Positions 32,122-44,519 of a stretch of 64,000 bases of DNA are shown in pieces. Within the stretch, counting starts at the first letter, position 1. Every line of letters starts with the position of its first letter. The stretch covers positions 1,298,704 to 1,362,703 of the forward strand of contig JALLLT010000006.1 of the NCBI GenBank assembly GCA_025266875.1, read 5' to 3'. The position numbers were made by a program, and so were the translations under genes. This DNA is from Fennellomyces sp. T-0311 (taxonomy: Eukaryota; Mucoromycota; Mucoromycetes; Mucorales; Lichtheimiaceae). Under the pieces are notes generated by a model. The model saw only the letters and a list, made by a program, of their open reading frames with translations, was not told the origin of the DNA and did not search any database.

Positions 32122-34100
32122 CCCCTTATTTCCTCCCGGTTGAGTTCGAAAAAAATTAAACTTTGAGGGGTGGGTGGGAGGAAATAACAGCTGAGCAGGC
32201 AATTTGAAGAAAAAAATTTTTTCTTTCCCATTTTACATTGTGGTGTCATGAGCAAACAGATGGCCGGCAATTCAGTAAACGACCTCACAATGTAGTTATC
32301 TTACGCACAGCGCGAGAAAAAGACGATTTCGTGTATAGGAAGAATAAATGTACGAAACAACAAAAAGGCTTTGCTGACTGACTTTGAAAAAAAAACACAA
32401 GTTCATCTGAAATCTCAAACAAGAAGCACTTCGATTCCGACGATTTACATTGGCATTGGAAGTAATTGTGAAAGGACATGGAAGGGGAAAGGTCATTGGG
32501 GTGACATGGTGAAGGGAACTGTGTTTGTAGCTATATTATGCACTTACTTTGATAGAACCATTTTCGTTTTCAAATGCATATGGCAGCACAGTGGTCATAC
32601 ACGTACAGTAGCGTACCTTTATGCACAACGATGCACGTAGCAACGATATGATGATGGATGAAAGATGATGGTACCAGTGGGCAACTCTTCTGGTATTGTC
32701 AGGTTACCTCGTTGGATTATCTTCTTGGATTACCTTATTGGATTACCTTGTTGAAGCATACGGTGTCGTTCTATTGGTGGGTGCACAGCAATACATGACC
32801 GTGATGATTTACATTATGAATATCCCACAAATATAAAGATGGTTTGTTTTACAAGATACATATCAACAAAAAGAACATATTGGCCAATCAATAACGACTT
32901 GGTATAGTTGGATAGAATTTCGTGTAGCTGTATGAATTATGTTCAGAAACAAGCAGACCATCTTTGTCTTATGCTTGCCGAGCAATAAAATCCATTTTGA
33001 AATAAACGCGTTTTCGCTCATAAAAGTGATGTGCCCCTATGATAACGATGTTTGCACGGTTAGTAGAGAGAAAAATACAAAGCACAGATTATATATTAAA
33101 AGCTTAAAGTGAAAATAATAAAGGAGAATGCTAAGTAGTGGCGTTGTGTACCAGAGCATCTACCATGGTAATGACGCTGTATTATTTCTCACATCACTTA
33201 TTATAATTAAAGAAGGTAATCACAAAGTGGTTTTTATTGCCTGTTGTGCATAATATAAAAATGGGGCTACTTGCTTCTGAACATAATTCATACAGCTACA
33301 CGAAATTCTATCCAACCATACCAAGTCGTTATTGATTGGCCAATATGTTCTTTTTGTTGATATGTATCTTGTAAAACAAACCATCTTTATATTTGTGGGA
33401 TATTCATAATGTAAATCATCACGGTCATGTATTGCTGTGCACCCACCAATAGAACGAAACCGTATGCTTCAACAAGGTAATCCAATAAGGTAATCCAAGA
33501 AGATAATCCAACGAGGTAACCTGACAATACCAGAAGAGTTGCCCACTGGTACCATCATCTTTCGTCCATCATCATATCGTTGCTACGTGCATCGTTGTGC
33601 ATAAAGGTGCGCTACTGTACACGTATGACCACTGTGCTGCCATATGCATTTGAAAACGAAAACGGTTCTATCAAAGTAAGTGCATAACATAGCTACAAAC
33701 ACAGTTCCCTTCACCATGTCACCCCAATGACCTTTCCCCTTCCATGTCCTTTCACAATTACTTCCAATGCCAATGTAAATCGTCAGAATTGAAGTGCTTC
33801 TTGTTTGAGATTTCAGATGAACTTGTGTTTTTTTTTCAAAGTCGGTCAGCAAAGCCTTTTTGTTGTTTCGTATGTTTATTCTTCCTATACACGAAATCGT
33901 CTTTTTTTCGCGCTATGTGTAAGATAACTACGTTGTGAGGTCGTTTACTGAATTGCCGGCCATCTGTTTGCTCATGACACCACGATGTAAAATGGGAAAG
34001 AAAAAATTTTTTTCTTCAAATTGCCTACCCAGCTGTTATTTCCTCCCACCCACCCCCTAAAGTTTAATTTTTTCGAACTCAACCGGGAGGAAATAAGGGG
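32122..34100. mobile_element. Foldback element with 830-bp arms
   Basis: The left arm 32122-32955 and right arm 33268-34100 are near-identical reverse complements separated by a 312-bp spacer. Both outer ends read ccccttatttcctcccggtt (inverted at the right as gggaggaaataagggg). A second gggtgggaggaaataa block lies about 50 bp inside, so each tip is a small repeat of its own. The only long frames are mirror copies (32371-32640 + and 33583-33852 -, 89 codons), without a recognised family. No transposase is encoded. No clear target duplication was found. It may be a non-autonomous foldback/MITE-like element or an inverted duplication. Confidence 0.8.
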
Positions 34101-34202
34101 GTTAAAGCTCAAACTAGCGTCAGCCATCAAAAAGTACAGTCACGCAGTCACAGTTATGGTCTGTCACGATCCTGAGGTGTATAATACTCGTTATATATAT
34201 AT

Positions 34203-34271
34203 GGCATGATGGTTAGAGCACGAGCTTTTCAATCATTTTGTCCTCGGTTCAAATCCCAGTAAAAGCTTTTT
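34203..34271 (+). ncRNA. tRNA-like Pol III-type segment in the left Merlin TIR
   Basis: It contains an A-box-like tggttagagcac (34209-34220) and a B-box-like ggttcaaatccc (34246-34257) 37 bp apart start to start, followed by a TTTTT stretch (34267-34271) as a possible terminator. A convincing acceptor stem is missing and the T-stem is imperfect, so it is not called a tRNA gene. It is the mate of 35929-35986. Confidence 0.55.
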
Positions 34272-34573
34272 ACTTTATTTTTTAAAATATTAACTAGTAG
34301 TCCAAATGCGATGTATTATATACCATTCGACGTCTTTTTTTACGCGCTATCTATTAAAAATAATTTCAAAGCGCTAGGGGAAGTAAAAAGGCAAGTGTAC
34401 TATAATCTTGATAAGTATTTCTTTTTTTTTTTTTTATTCAGAGTTCTGACTTGGGTCTAAATTTTTACTTTTATGTAACAGTCTATATTTTGAAATACAG
34501 CAGTATATAAAAGTATTGGCAGCTTAGTTTTTGCTCGGTTTGCTTCTTCTTCACTTATTTTTTTACTATTACT

Positions 34574-35780
34574 ATGTCTACTCAGCAATCCATTCAAGAT
34601 TTTTATGCTGAAAACCTAGTTCATATGTGTAATGCCATGAAATCCAAGATGCCTTTAACTCCTATGGAATTGGTGACCACGCTACAGCTGGCTCTGGACC
34701 ATGAGAACACTGGTTTTACACCTAGTTCTGACTTTTTACCTTTCAACTCTGAACCTGTTGCCATCTTGTACTTATTTTCTGTTGGTGTTTTTTATGATGG
34801 TATTACTTGTAATACATCAACTTGCTCCAATCACGGTCATCCGCTCAAGTTGAACCTGGTTACGAAGTACTGGAGGTGCTCTACCTGTGGCCATGGTAAA
34901 TCTCTTTTGAGAGATACCATTTTTTTTCAACAAAACACACCAGTTCACAAGGTTCTAAAGTGTTTTTACTACTTTTTACATAATGTGGAATATCAAGCTA
35001 TTGCTACCTTTGTGGAATTGGATCGCAAGACTGTATATACACTTACTAAAAAGTTTAAAAAACTAATCAAAAGTGATCTTTACTCTGCTACTGAAGGTAT
35101 GTATTAGTACTACTTAATTATACTATATTAGATATTAACACTTTTATATAGATGTCCAGATTGGTGGTCCTGGTATTATTGTTGAGATTGATGAATCAAA
35201 ATTTGGAAAACGAAAGTATAACAGAGGCCATCGTGTTGAAGGTAAATATTATATATTTACCTTATGTACTGTATTTATTAATAATATAATAGGTGTCTGG
35301 GTTCTTGGTGGAGTTGAGCGCACACCAGAGCGTCGCATGTTTACTGCTATAGTTACTGATCGTTCAGCAAATACCTTGCTTGATCTGATTGTTAAGCATG
35401 TTCATCCAGACTCAATTATTTTTACTGATTGTTGGGCTTCTTACAATCAGCTATCTGGAACACATGGCTTTGTTCATAGAACAGTTAACCATAGCCTTGG
35501 TTTTATTACTCCTGATGATGAAGTTCACACCAATACAATTGAAGGTATGTTTTGTTTTTAAAATATAACTTATACTTACTTTTTTTTAGGCACTTGGAAT
35601 GGTATCAAGCTTAGACTGTTTCCACGTTCTTATGCGAAGGATAGTATTAAGTATAGCTTGGCTTACTTTCAGTGGCGTCAGCTTTATAAGGAGAAGATGT
35701 GGATGCGTGCAATTCACTGTCTTAGAACAATTTATCTTATAGATGAGGATAGTAATTCTGAAAATATTAGCAATGTTTAG
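34574..35780 (+). CDS. Merlin transposase, DDE_Tnp_IS1595 type
   Basis: Four exons (34574-35096, 35152-35241, 35293-35544, 35590-35780) join into one frame from MSTQQSIQ to ISNV. N-terminal zinc-ribbon-like part: CNTSTCSNHGHPLKL then YWRCSTCGHGKSLLRDTIF. Next is a helix-turn-helix-like stretch (FVELDRKTVYTLTKKFKKL) and the catalytic core: D in IIVEIDESKFGKRKYNRGH, D in IIFTDCWASYNQL, and HTNTIEGTWNGIK at the third position, plus TVNHSLGFITP, all standard in ISXO2-like transposases. The three short GT-AG introns show it is eukaryotic rather than a recent bacterial IS. No stop was found; potentially functional. Confidence 0.9.
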
Positions 35781-35928
35781 AATTTTTGAGATAAAGTGGT
35801 TATTTTAGAATTTTTTAACGTAAAATAATTTTTAGTGAATAGAGTGTGAAAAATGACGTCGAATGATATATGATACATCGCGTTTGAACTGTTAGTTAAT
35901 ATTTTAAAAAATAATGCAAAAATATTTT

Positions 35929-35986
35929 ACTGGGATTTGAACTCAGGACAAAATAGTTAAAAGACTTGCGCTCTAACTATCATGCC
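35929..35986 (-). ncRNA. tRNA-like Pol III-type segment in the right Merlin TIR
   Basis: Inverted mate of the left copy: A-box-like tagttagagcgc, B-box-like agttcaaatccc, and between them the loop-like agtcttttaact, which resembles a Lys(UUU) anticodon arm (loop CUUUUAA). Folding of a full cloverleaf is poor. The reading as tRNA-derived is an inference. Confidence 0.5.
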
Positions 35987-36079
35987 ATATATATATAATA
36001 AATATTATATACCACAGGATTTTGACAGACCATAACTGTGACTGCGTGACTGTACTTTTTGACGGCTGACGCTAGTTTG

Positions 36080-36504
36080 GACTTGATCCCTGATGATCAT
36101 AAGCAAAAAACTTTTGACAGAATTTGGTGTATATGAGGTAAAACCCCAAGAATAAAGTAAAAAAACTGTAAAGAGTGGGCATTAAAGACTCCAAGAAAAA
36201 CATGCTTTTCAAATAAATAAAGTAAAATTGAAAGAATTTTTCTTCAAAATAACTGACAAGCTATTATTTTGGGAATTACCAATTTTCCACCTCGCGCGCC
36301 CCAGTGTGCATTTTACCAGCTAAACTCGCGCACCTCATGCCCTGCCAAAACATTTATTGTATCTAAACATTCCAATGGAGCAAATCACTATCTAAACAAT
36401 TACCAAAAAAAGTACAAATCTCAGTATCAGATTATCAATGATCTTTTGATCTTTGCAGATAAAAAATTTTCAATAAAGATTGGAAAAAGCAGTTTAAATC
36501 CTAA
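36080..36504. other. AT-rich spacer
   Basis: No gene or repeat recognised. An 81-codon frame at 36269-36514 lacks any resemblance. Confidence 0.4.
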
Positions 36505-38421
36505 AAACAGGTGAAAATGATGTTTATTTGCAAGCACAGTGGTGAGTATTGAGGACATCGTTATGAAAAGACTGACAAAGGTGAGGTTCCCACTGGAGAC
36601 AATGATTTAGTTGCAATGATCATAAAAAGACTTATTCAAATACATGTGTTTATTTTGGATGAAGATGAAGATAATACTGTTGATGATGGAAGCGTTTCAA
36701 ATGATATTAATAATGTGGTGAACCTTACAGTTGTTATACATGGCACAAATGGGTTAAGATAAGATATTTTACTTACATTCTGTATAGGGTGTAAAGAAAG
36801 GTTTCTATAAATGTTGTAATGGTGTTGTGAAAAGGAACCCCATCTGCACCTCGACGAAGCTGGAATGACCCTGGACAGTTTATGCATTTTTTAACAAAAA
36901 GGGTGGTTATTGGACTGCATCTATTACCTGTTCTGAGCATTCGCATCCTCTGGCAACTGATGAAAGAACTTACCATGGATACCACAATAATGACCCTCAG
37001 AAAAGGGCTGAAGTCATTGAGATGTCACAAAATATGCTGACACCTGCCCAAATTATGCATCAAATCACCGATCTGAATGGAGAACAGACGCTTATTGCAA
37101 AAGACGTGTATAAAATCTGAGAAGAAGTGGCGAAAGAGAAAATGAAGGGTTCTGAAGTGCTTGCTTTACATAACTTTCTCTTAAGCCATGGCTATGAAAT
37201 GCACTACACCCCAAGTCAATGGCATCATTGATAAGCTTTTTACTACGCATGAAACAAGCATCCAACGAGCCAGGCGGCTTCCTCATGTTGTTATTATTGA
37301 TGCGACGTACAAAACAACAATCAACAAAATGCCGCTGGTTAATATCATTGGAATCGACAACGTTTCATCCACTCAATCGTCAAATCCACTATGACTATTT
37401 TATATAGGATCAGCTGTGGTTATGAACGAGAAAGAGCCCTCTTGCGAATGGATCCTCAGGCAGCTACAAGCTGTAGTTTTTGGTTAAGGTATGATCAAGC
37501 CTGGTATATTCGTTACAGATGACGATAAGGCACTTGGTGCAGCTCTGCGCACGGTGCACCCAAATATTCCCCATACTTTGTGCGCATGGTATATAAAAAG
37601 AACTTTGAAAGCCATGTATCCGGAGGTTTCGACCGCGATTCTGATGATTATGCCGAGCTCTCGGACACCATCAACTCCATGCTATGGAATCGTGATATCA
37701 AAGATTTCTATAATTCAGTTGCTACTTACAGAAAGCTTGTTCACAATACTAAGAAGTCAAAAGAGCTAAATGCCTATATAGATGGGTATACATGTCTACA
37801 ATGTGCTTGAATTATATAATTAACTCAAAGTATAACAGCTTAGAGACTTATAAGGAACGGTGGGCTGGTGCTTGGGTCAAAAAACATGCTCACCTCAGTG
37901 CGTGCACAAATCAGTGTATTGAAGGGGCACACTGGACCATCAAGCAAATCCTAAGTACACCTGATCGGCTCAGGAAACTTTTCAACGCAATTCATATATA
38001 TTTACACAAAAACGTATAGCTCGATATACCATACTTGTGCATAAGTTGCTAATATCTGCTTTCAATTTCAAAGGATTTCTCTGAGAAGTATGGCGCCAAC
38101 AGAGAGAAATTAAGTTTTCTGCCCTTTAAAGGGGAAAGCAATTACATTAACAAGGATATGCATCGTGCATTACATCTTCTAGAAGGTACTATCTATTACT
38201 TCGCAATCTATCACATACAAAAAGCACTGTACGAGAGCTGGGCCCTCGATGAAGCCAACCAGCAAGACGCACTGACTAATGGCTGTGATTGTGTAATGTG
38301 TATTAATTATCTTCTGCCGTGCCAACATATGCTGCCATCTGGAAAAGAAGAACCTATCTTCCTGAGTATCATTGACAGAAGATGGTTTCTAGAAGTGCCC
38401 ACAGGTATTATATCAAATTAA
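36505..38421 (+). pseudogene. MULE (Mutator-like) transposase, multiply broken
   Basis: Scattered in-frame pieces follow the order of a FAR1/MULE protein. These are a WRKY-GCM1-like zinc region (FICKHSGEY near 36520); a bridging part (DERTYHG, DPQKRAEVIEMSQNMLTPAQI near 36960-37060); first catalytic Asp in VVIIDATYKTTINKMPLVNIIG (near 37290-37345); second in FVTDDDKALGAAL (near 37510); ALRTVHPNIPHTLCAWYIK; third-block QCIEGAHWTIKQIL (near 37915); and a SWIM-type zinc finger CDCVMC...LLPCQH (near 38285-38330). Stops and at least three frame changes separate them, so it is dead. Terminal inverted repeats were not found. Confidence 0.82.
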
Positions 38422-39553
38422 TTTCTTCAATATTATGACAGATAATGGATGGTATTCAAAATTCTATTCAGAATAAAATAAACGATGTAACACAAGGATG
38501 CGCTACGATTGCATAACCAGTTTATACAAAATGGTATTCAAAATGTTTATTTTATTTTATTACTATGGATTATTCACCTCTACCATTGCCAATTTCTCCC
38601 CTTTACTTTGCCATTGCCCATTCACCCATGGCTCAAGGTATACTTTTCATATCTAGCTGATCTTCATCTTAGTGACACAAAAATTATGAAATCTGAAGAT
38701 TACATGCAAGATCAGAGAACATGCGGTATCGTTGGCTGGCAATGAGAGCTTCAATTGTTGGAATCCTGATTGGTCCAATCGCATATCCCATTCGCTTTTT
38801 CTCTCTGAAAAGGTCAATAATACAGTAAAAAAAAAGCAATCTTTGTTGAACACGGTCAAATGATAAAAAAGGAAAAAGAAGTCGATTCGACCAAGACATC
38901 TAAAAGAAGAGTACACACACTGGCGCGCTCACTCGATACCAGTCCAGTACTTCTCACTTCAATTACTAATCCATCGTTCTTCACTTCAATTACGATATGC
39001 TGAAATACTTAAGTTACTATAATGAAGGACAGGGATTTGAGACAGCAACAGAATCTGGATAGAGAGGTCCTGCCATGTGAGCAAAGATGATTTTCTAACC
39101 AAATGCACAATGCAATCTCTACCTTTATCACTATCAGAAAATACTCGATATGCAAACGCACTATCAAGGAAAAATTGGTTTACAATTGATACGGAAGGAT
39201 ACAAAATCTTGCAGTTGCACATGAATTTAAGATACACACACATACAGGAATAATTATCACTACCAAATTTACAATGTATAAGTATACATAAAGGTTCAGA
39301 CTTCAAAAGAGCACTCACACGGCAGCTCCCTTCTATCCTCACTTGGGAAGAAAAGGCCTTGTTTATTTATTCAGAGCACAGGTATTTTTATACGGGGGAA
39401 TGCAGGGTAGAACAATGTAATTAAAGTAATAACGTTTTTAAGTGAGTGGACGATGTGCCAAGTCTAACTCCTATGTCTAAATCTTGTGTATAAGCCAGTT
39501 AAGGTCAGAGCGTTACATAGCCTTTAATTCCTTTTTAAGACACTTTTTAACAC
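38422..39553. other. AT-rich spacer between MULE and gypsy-2
   Basis: About 1.1 kb. Frames at 38653-38916 (-) and 38986-39342 (-, 118 codons) have no recognised family. The word ttcacttcaattac occurs twice (near 38955 and 38980). Nothing else was seen. Confidence 0.4.
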
Positions 39554-39558
39554 TACTG

Positions 39559-39641
39559 TGTGATAGTCATGTTGTATTTGGATATAGTCCCCCCAACCCC
39601 CAAATCAATAAACACACCCTTTCATCCTTCCATCTGTCACA
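39559..39641 (+). repeat. 5' LTR of gypsy-2 (83 bp)
   Basis: Starts TGTGATAGTCATG and ends ATCTGTCACA. It includes a run of C (ccccccaaccccc) and a polyadenylation-like caataaac. No TATA box is evident. Directly after it, tttggtggagaagccaaa holds a TGG-initial primer-site candidate and can fold as a hairpin (atttgg / ccaaat). Confidence 0.93.
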
Positions 39642-39666
39642 TTTGGTGGAGAAGCCAAATTTCATC

Positions 39667-42600
39667 ATGTCTGAGCAACCCTACCACACCGATCCAGCAT
39701 ACAATCCTTGGGATTCAGCAGGAACATTCCAGCCTACGGATGGGATTGAGCTATCTCAACTATCAGCTCACACCCACGTTCCCATTCCTCAACCAACCGC
39801 CCTATCCCGGGCTCTTCACGAGCATGAGTTGAGACGTCAGGCGGATGGGTTCGCTCTCGCAGAAGCTCAATTGAACGCTTCCACGATCTGGCAACAAGAG
39901 CAACAACAGCGGCAGCTGGCAGCAGCAGCCGAGGCAGCATACCGTGAGCAGCAGGAACACGTAGCGACACAGGCTCGCATCATTGAGCAACAACAGCAAT
40001 TACTGCAAGCAACAGAAGAACGGCTTCGTGAGCAACAGACACTTGTCGAGCAGATGCAGCAGAGACACGATGGGGAGATAACGCAACTCCAAGTTCAAAT
40101 GCATTCGTTTTACGAACAAATGCGTTCCGAAGATGAAGGTCAACCCACGCAGCTGCCAGTATCTTCGTCATCCACTTCAATGATAGCAGTTTTGGACCAG
40201 CTACTGCAACGATTCGACCGTCGCGATACCGAACAATCATCTCAACTACAGTCAGTTATCGAAGGACTGCAACGTCAAACCCAACAGCAAGGAGAGCAAT
40301 TGGCCTCCTTGGTGCAATTGGCGTCGAATACTGCACAGAATAGGGGTGGAACCGGAGAGGGCGTAAATTCGGCATCAGCAGTACCGCCCCCCATCCCACA
40401 CAATACTAGACCAACAGCTGTCACAGGCCACAGTACCCCGGGATCACCAGCAGCATCGGTCTATATGGAACCAGTAGCATTGTCCGCAGCCGCAGCAGCA
40501 ACGGTCCGCATGGCAAACCCCCAAGGATCGTCATCGTTCCCAGAAACTGGTGAATCGGACAATTCTCGACGTGTCATAATTCCACCGTTCAAAGGCAGAC
40601 CGAGTGAAGATGCGCACGCTTGGCTATTAGTCTTCGAGCGTATCGCCGACTACAAAGATTGGCAGGATACGAGAAAAATCAAGGAGTTCGGCATGTCAAT
40701 GCACGAGTGGGCAGCTTATTGGTGGGCCTCATTATCAAACGAGAACCGATCATCGTATGCATCCGTAGTTAAGCAATTCACGAATTACTATGGTGGAGGC
40801 GAGAGCGCAAATGAAGCAGCACTGGACGAACTCAAATCATTGCAGCAAAATACGATGTCGATGACCAAATTTGGCGCACAATTGAAAACACTTCTTTCAC
40901 GCATCCAAGCCGATATGCCTGAATACATGCGCATTCATTTCTTCTATGAGCACGTCAGGCCCCAGGTAGCAGTGGAAGTTGCACGCCACAAACCAACAAC
41001 TTTGGATGCCGCCATTGAGTTTGCTCTCAACCTCGAGAGAGTAGAATGCCAAGCGCGTGCCAGAACTCAAGGCATTTCGTCCAAAATGGGCAACTTGACG
41101 GCACCACGGTCATCCTTACCACCACCACTGGCACCAGCAACACAGACAGCACCCGTAGCAGCACAGGACGAGGGAGAGGAGTCGACGGCAACACCAATGG
41201 ACGAAGACACGAAGATACAGCAAAACGCGCAGCAACGACGACGAGACAGAAAAGGCTACAAGGGCACCAAGAAAGAAGGCAACAACAAAAAGCCGGGAAA
41301 ATGTCACAATTGCGGAAAATGGGGCCACTGGAAAAAAGAGTGCCGCAGCAGCCCAGCCAAACATCGCCAAAATCAGCAATCAGTTTCGACAATCAACAAA
41401 AAAACATCCGACAGTATCGAAACAGCAAACTATTTCGACAGAATTTGGCAGAATTCAGCTTCGACTTCGACCTCGGCACAGCAGGCGACACAACAAGGAC
41501 AACGACTCAGCTTTTTTGTTGCAGCAATGATCGACGACACGCCGTTGGACATCCTGATCGATACAGGTTCCGAGCTGACCTCCGCTTCAGCCGAGATTAT
41601 CGATTGCATTGGAGCACCGGTAGAACCAGCACCGCTCACCATCATTGGTTATGGCAACGCGGGAGAACAGTCATCTTCCTTGAAGGCGGAAACAACAGTC
41701 TCCTTGGCAGGTGAAAAGTTCAATACGACATTTCGTGTTGTAAATGTGCAAACACCAGCACTGATCATTGGAAATGATTGGTTGGTGGCCAATGACATAT
41801 TGCTGGACCCGAAGCATCACCTAGCATTGTCGCGCACACGGTTCTACTCGCACATATCATCATTGCAACAACGACAGACAACGAAATCAGCATCAACAGC
41901 AAGTGCAATGGAACACCAACATGAGATACCGCCAAAAGTGCAGCAGATTCTGTATTGTTTTCCAGCGGTATATGACAACAGCCCACACCAGACGATAACA
42001 AATGCACCAGTAAAGCACCGTATCGACACTGGCGATGCAAGCCCTGTTTCTTCTCGAGATTACCGTCGTTCACCGAAAGAACGTCAAATCCTGCATGATC
42101 ATGTGGTCGAAATGCTGGAAAAGAAGGTAATCAAACGAAGCAACAGTCCCTGGTGCTCACAGCCCATTATTGTCGAGAAGGAAGATGGATCCAAGAGAAT
42201 TTGTATTAGCTACAAATTGCTCAATAGCCTGACTCGCAAGGACAAATTTCCACTTCCAAATATCGAGATGGTGATCGATAGACTGAATGGGGCCAAAGTC
42301 TTTTCCACGATCGATCTCAAGTCTGGGTATTGGCAGATACCAATGGCGGAAGAAGACGCATGCAAAACCGCGTTCCGAACAGAAGATGGTCTATTCGAGT
42401 TCAATGTCATGCCTTTTGGCGTGACAAACGGACCAGCAACATTTCAACGATTCATGCAAGAAATTCTCGAACCAGTCTCCAAGCAAGTAATGGTATATAT
42501 CGATGATATTATACTATTCACACAGACAGAGGAGGAACACCTTCAGTTACTATACGAGGTGATAGGCTTGTTGGCAAAGTGGAACCTGAAGATCGGCCTA

Positions 42601-44499
42601 AAAAAATGTTGCTTTATGATGGCGGAAGTGCGTTTTCTGGGATATTATGTGTCAGCAAACGGTATCTGATCCGACCCAGCAAAGGTTGCCGCAGTCCTAG
42701 ATTGGCCGCGACCCAAAACGGTGAAACAACTGCAGCGATTCCTTGGTCTTTGTGCATTTTATCACAAATTTTTGGAATCCTTGGCAACAATCGCAGCTCC
42801 GTTGTACCGACAAACCGGCAGCAAGACAAGTAACCTGGAGTGGGGTGAACAAGAAGAACAAGCCTTTCAGAAGCTCAAAGAGAAACTGGCATATCTTCCT
42901 TGCTTGGCCCATCACGACCCAAATCGTCCATATGAGATGCATACTGATGCCAGCGATATCGGACTGGGTGCAGTTCTGGTCCAAGGCGGAAGACCGGTGG
43001 CGTATGCAAGTTGGGTGTTGTCGGCGGCAGAAGCCAACTATACGGTGGTCGAAAAAGAGGCGATGGCAATTATCTTTGGACTGCGATACTTTCACGTTTA
43101 TATCCATGGTGCTGTCTTGACAATCTATTGCGACAATGTGGCACTCAAGGCCATTCTCAGCCTGAAGTCGCCACGTGGACGAATTGCGAGGTGGATACTG
43201 GAGCTCGGGCACTACGATTTTACGGTGGTACATCGGAAGGGCGTTGACAACGTGGATGCGGATGCGTTTAGCAGGAAGTACTCAAATAGCCAAGTCGGAT
43301 TGACATCAGCGGAGATTAGTCAACATCAACAGGCAGACGTCGATATCCAAAATTTCAGCAAATCCGGTGACCCTGCATTTTCTTGGATCGACAACCTTTT
43401 TTATCGCAAGATCGAATCACAGAACATACTCGTGGTTCCCAAGTCATTGAAGGAGTACTTCTTACAAATGGTGCATGTACACCCTACGGCAGGTCACATG
43501 GGCCGCGACAAAACGTTGGCAAAGGCAAAGCAACACGGGTGGTGGACCGAGATGGTACAAGATACGGTTGAATTTGTCAAGCGTTGTTCTTCATGTCAGC
43601 GATTCAAGGCACTTAAACATAAGTATGGGCATTTGCACAGCATTCCGGTTGGGGAAGTTGGCGAGATGTGGGCCGCAGACATTGCAGTATTACCGGAAAG
43701 TCAGCGAGGAAACCGCTATTTATTGGTGATGATGGATTACCTGACGAAGTGGGTGGTCACAGCTGCCCTACCGCAGTTCAATGCCAATCTAGTCGCCAAT
43801 GTCATCCTATATCAAGTTGTTCTCGTCTTCGGCATGCCAAAGAAGCTAGTTACGGATAACGGATCCAATTTCGTCAGCGAGGCAATGCGAATCATTTGTG
43901 GACGACTCGGAATATCACGCGCAACAACAAGTGTAGAGAGACCACAAACGGATGGATTAGTGGAGCGGATGAACTAGACGGTAAAAACGGCAATGGCAAT
44001 CTATGTGGAACAGCAACCGGCAGCCTGGGATGAATATCTTCCCTTTGTCACCTTTGGCATCAACACCGCGCAACAAGCTTCAACAGGATTTTCCCCATTT
44101 GAACTTATGTTTGGCCGCATTGCAAACTTACCAACAACGGGCATATGGAGAGCGCCTCCAATCAAGACACATAGCGCAGAATCATGGTTGGCGTACCTGA
44201 ACCACTACCTTCCCGTCATCCACGATCAAGCCCGTAAGCGTATCCAACAAGCACAAGCTAGACAACAACGGTATTATAACCGTAATCGCCTGGAGCCACG
44301 TCAGTATCAAGTTGGTGATCTGGTCTTGAAAGTTATTCCGGTTGAATCTCGTCATTTTCCAAAGCCAAGATTTTCTGGTCCATGGACGGTGACCAAAATT
44401 AATAATCACAAGAACAGCTACACCTTGTCAATGAGGAATGGAAACCGTACCCGCAAAACTACAGCAAATCAAGCTCAATTGGAACCATATCATACTTAG
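39667..44499 (+). pseudogene. Gag-Pol polyprotein of gypsy-2, two in-frame stops
   Basis: One frame from ATG 39667 (MSEQPYHTDP) to TAG 44497-44499, about 1,610 codons. Gag: a Gln-rich coiled coil (about residues 75-240), a Gag core with FKGRPSEDAHAWLLVFERI, and a canonical knuckle CHNCGKWGHWKKEC. Protease: DILIDTGSELTSAS. Reverse transcriptase: FSTIDLKSGYWQIPM, FGVTNGPATFQRFM, active site VYIDDIILFT. RNase H: MHTDASDIGLGAVL, AIIFGLRYFHVY, YCDNVALKAI. Integrase: HPTAGHMGRDKTLAKA...CSSCQRF, then the D..D..E core (ADIAVLPES, LVTDNGSNFVSE, RPQTDGLVERMN). The frame is broken only by TGA at 42667-42669 and TAG at 43975-43977, the latter where ERMNQT is usual. Gag and Pol share a frame, so no frameshift signal is needed. 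Confidence 0.92.
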
Positions 44500-44519
44500 T
44501 CATTAGGAGTGGGGGATAG

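Larger units (their letters stand above)
34110..36079 (+). mobile_element. Merlin (IS1595/ISXO2-like) DNA transposon
   Basis: Inverted ends: caaactagcgtcagcc at the left and the complementary ggctgacgctagtttg at the right. The inverted similarity runs on for about 250 bp on each side (about 34110-34370 and 35815-36079), including agtacagtcacgcagtcaca and a tRNA-like stretch. A spliced IS1595-type transposase lies inside. The left end lies within 10 bp of the foldback's right end. No 8-9 bp target duplication was identified. Confidence 0.85.

Noticed and set aside
32371..33852. Two 89-residue mirror genes in the foldback
   Set aside because: They are the same frame seen on both arms; no known domain and no supporting start context, so they are treated as part of the repeat.
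34203..34271. A functional tRNA gene
   Set aside because: A and B boxes are visible but there is no paired acceptor stem and the T-stem mismatches; kept as tRNA-like only.
34574..35780. Recent bacterial insertion sequence (IS1595/ISXO2)
   Set aside because: Three short GT-AG introns and long TIRs show a eukaryotic Merlin element.
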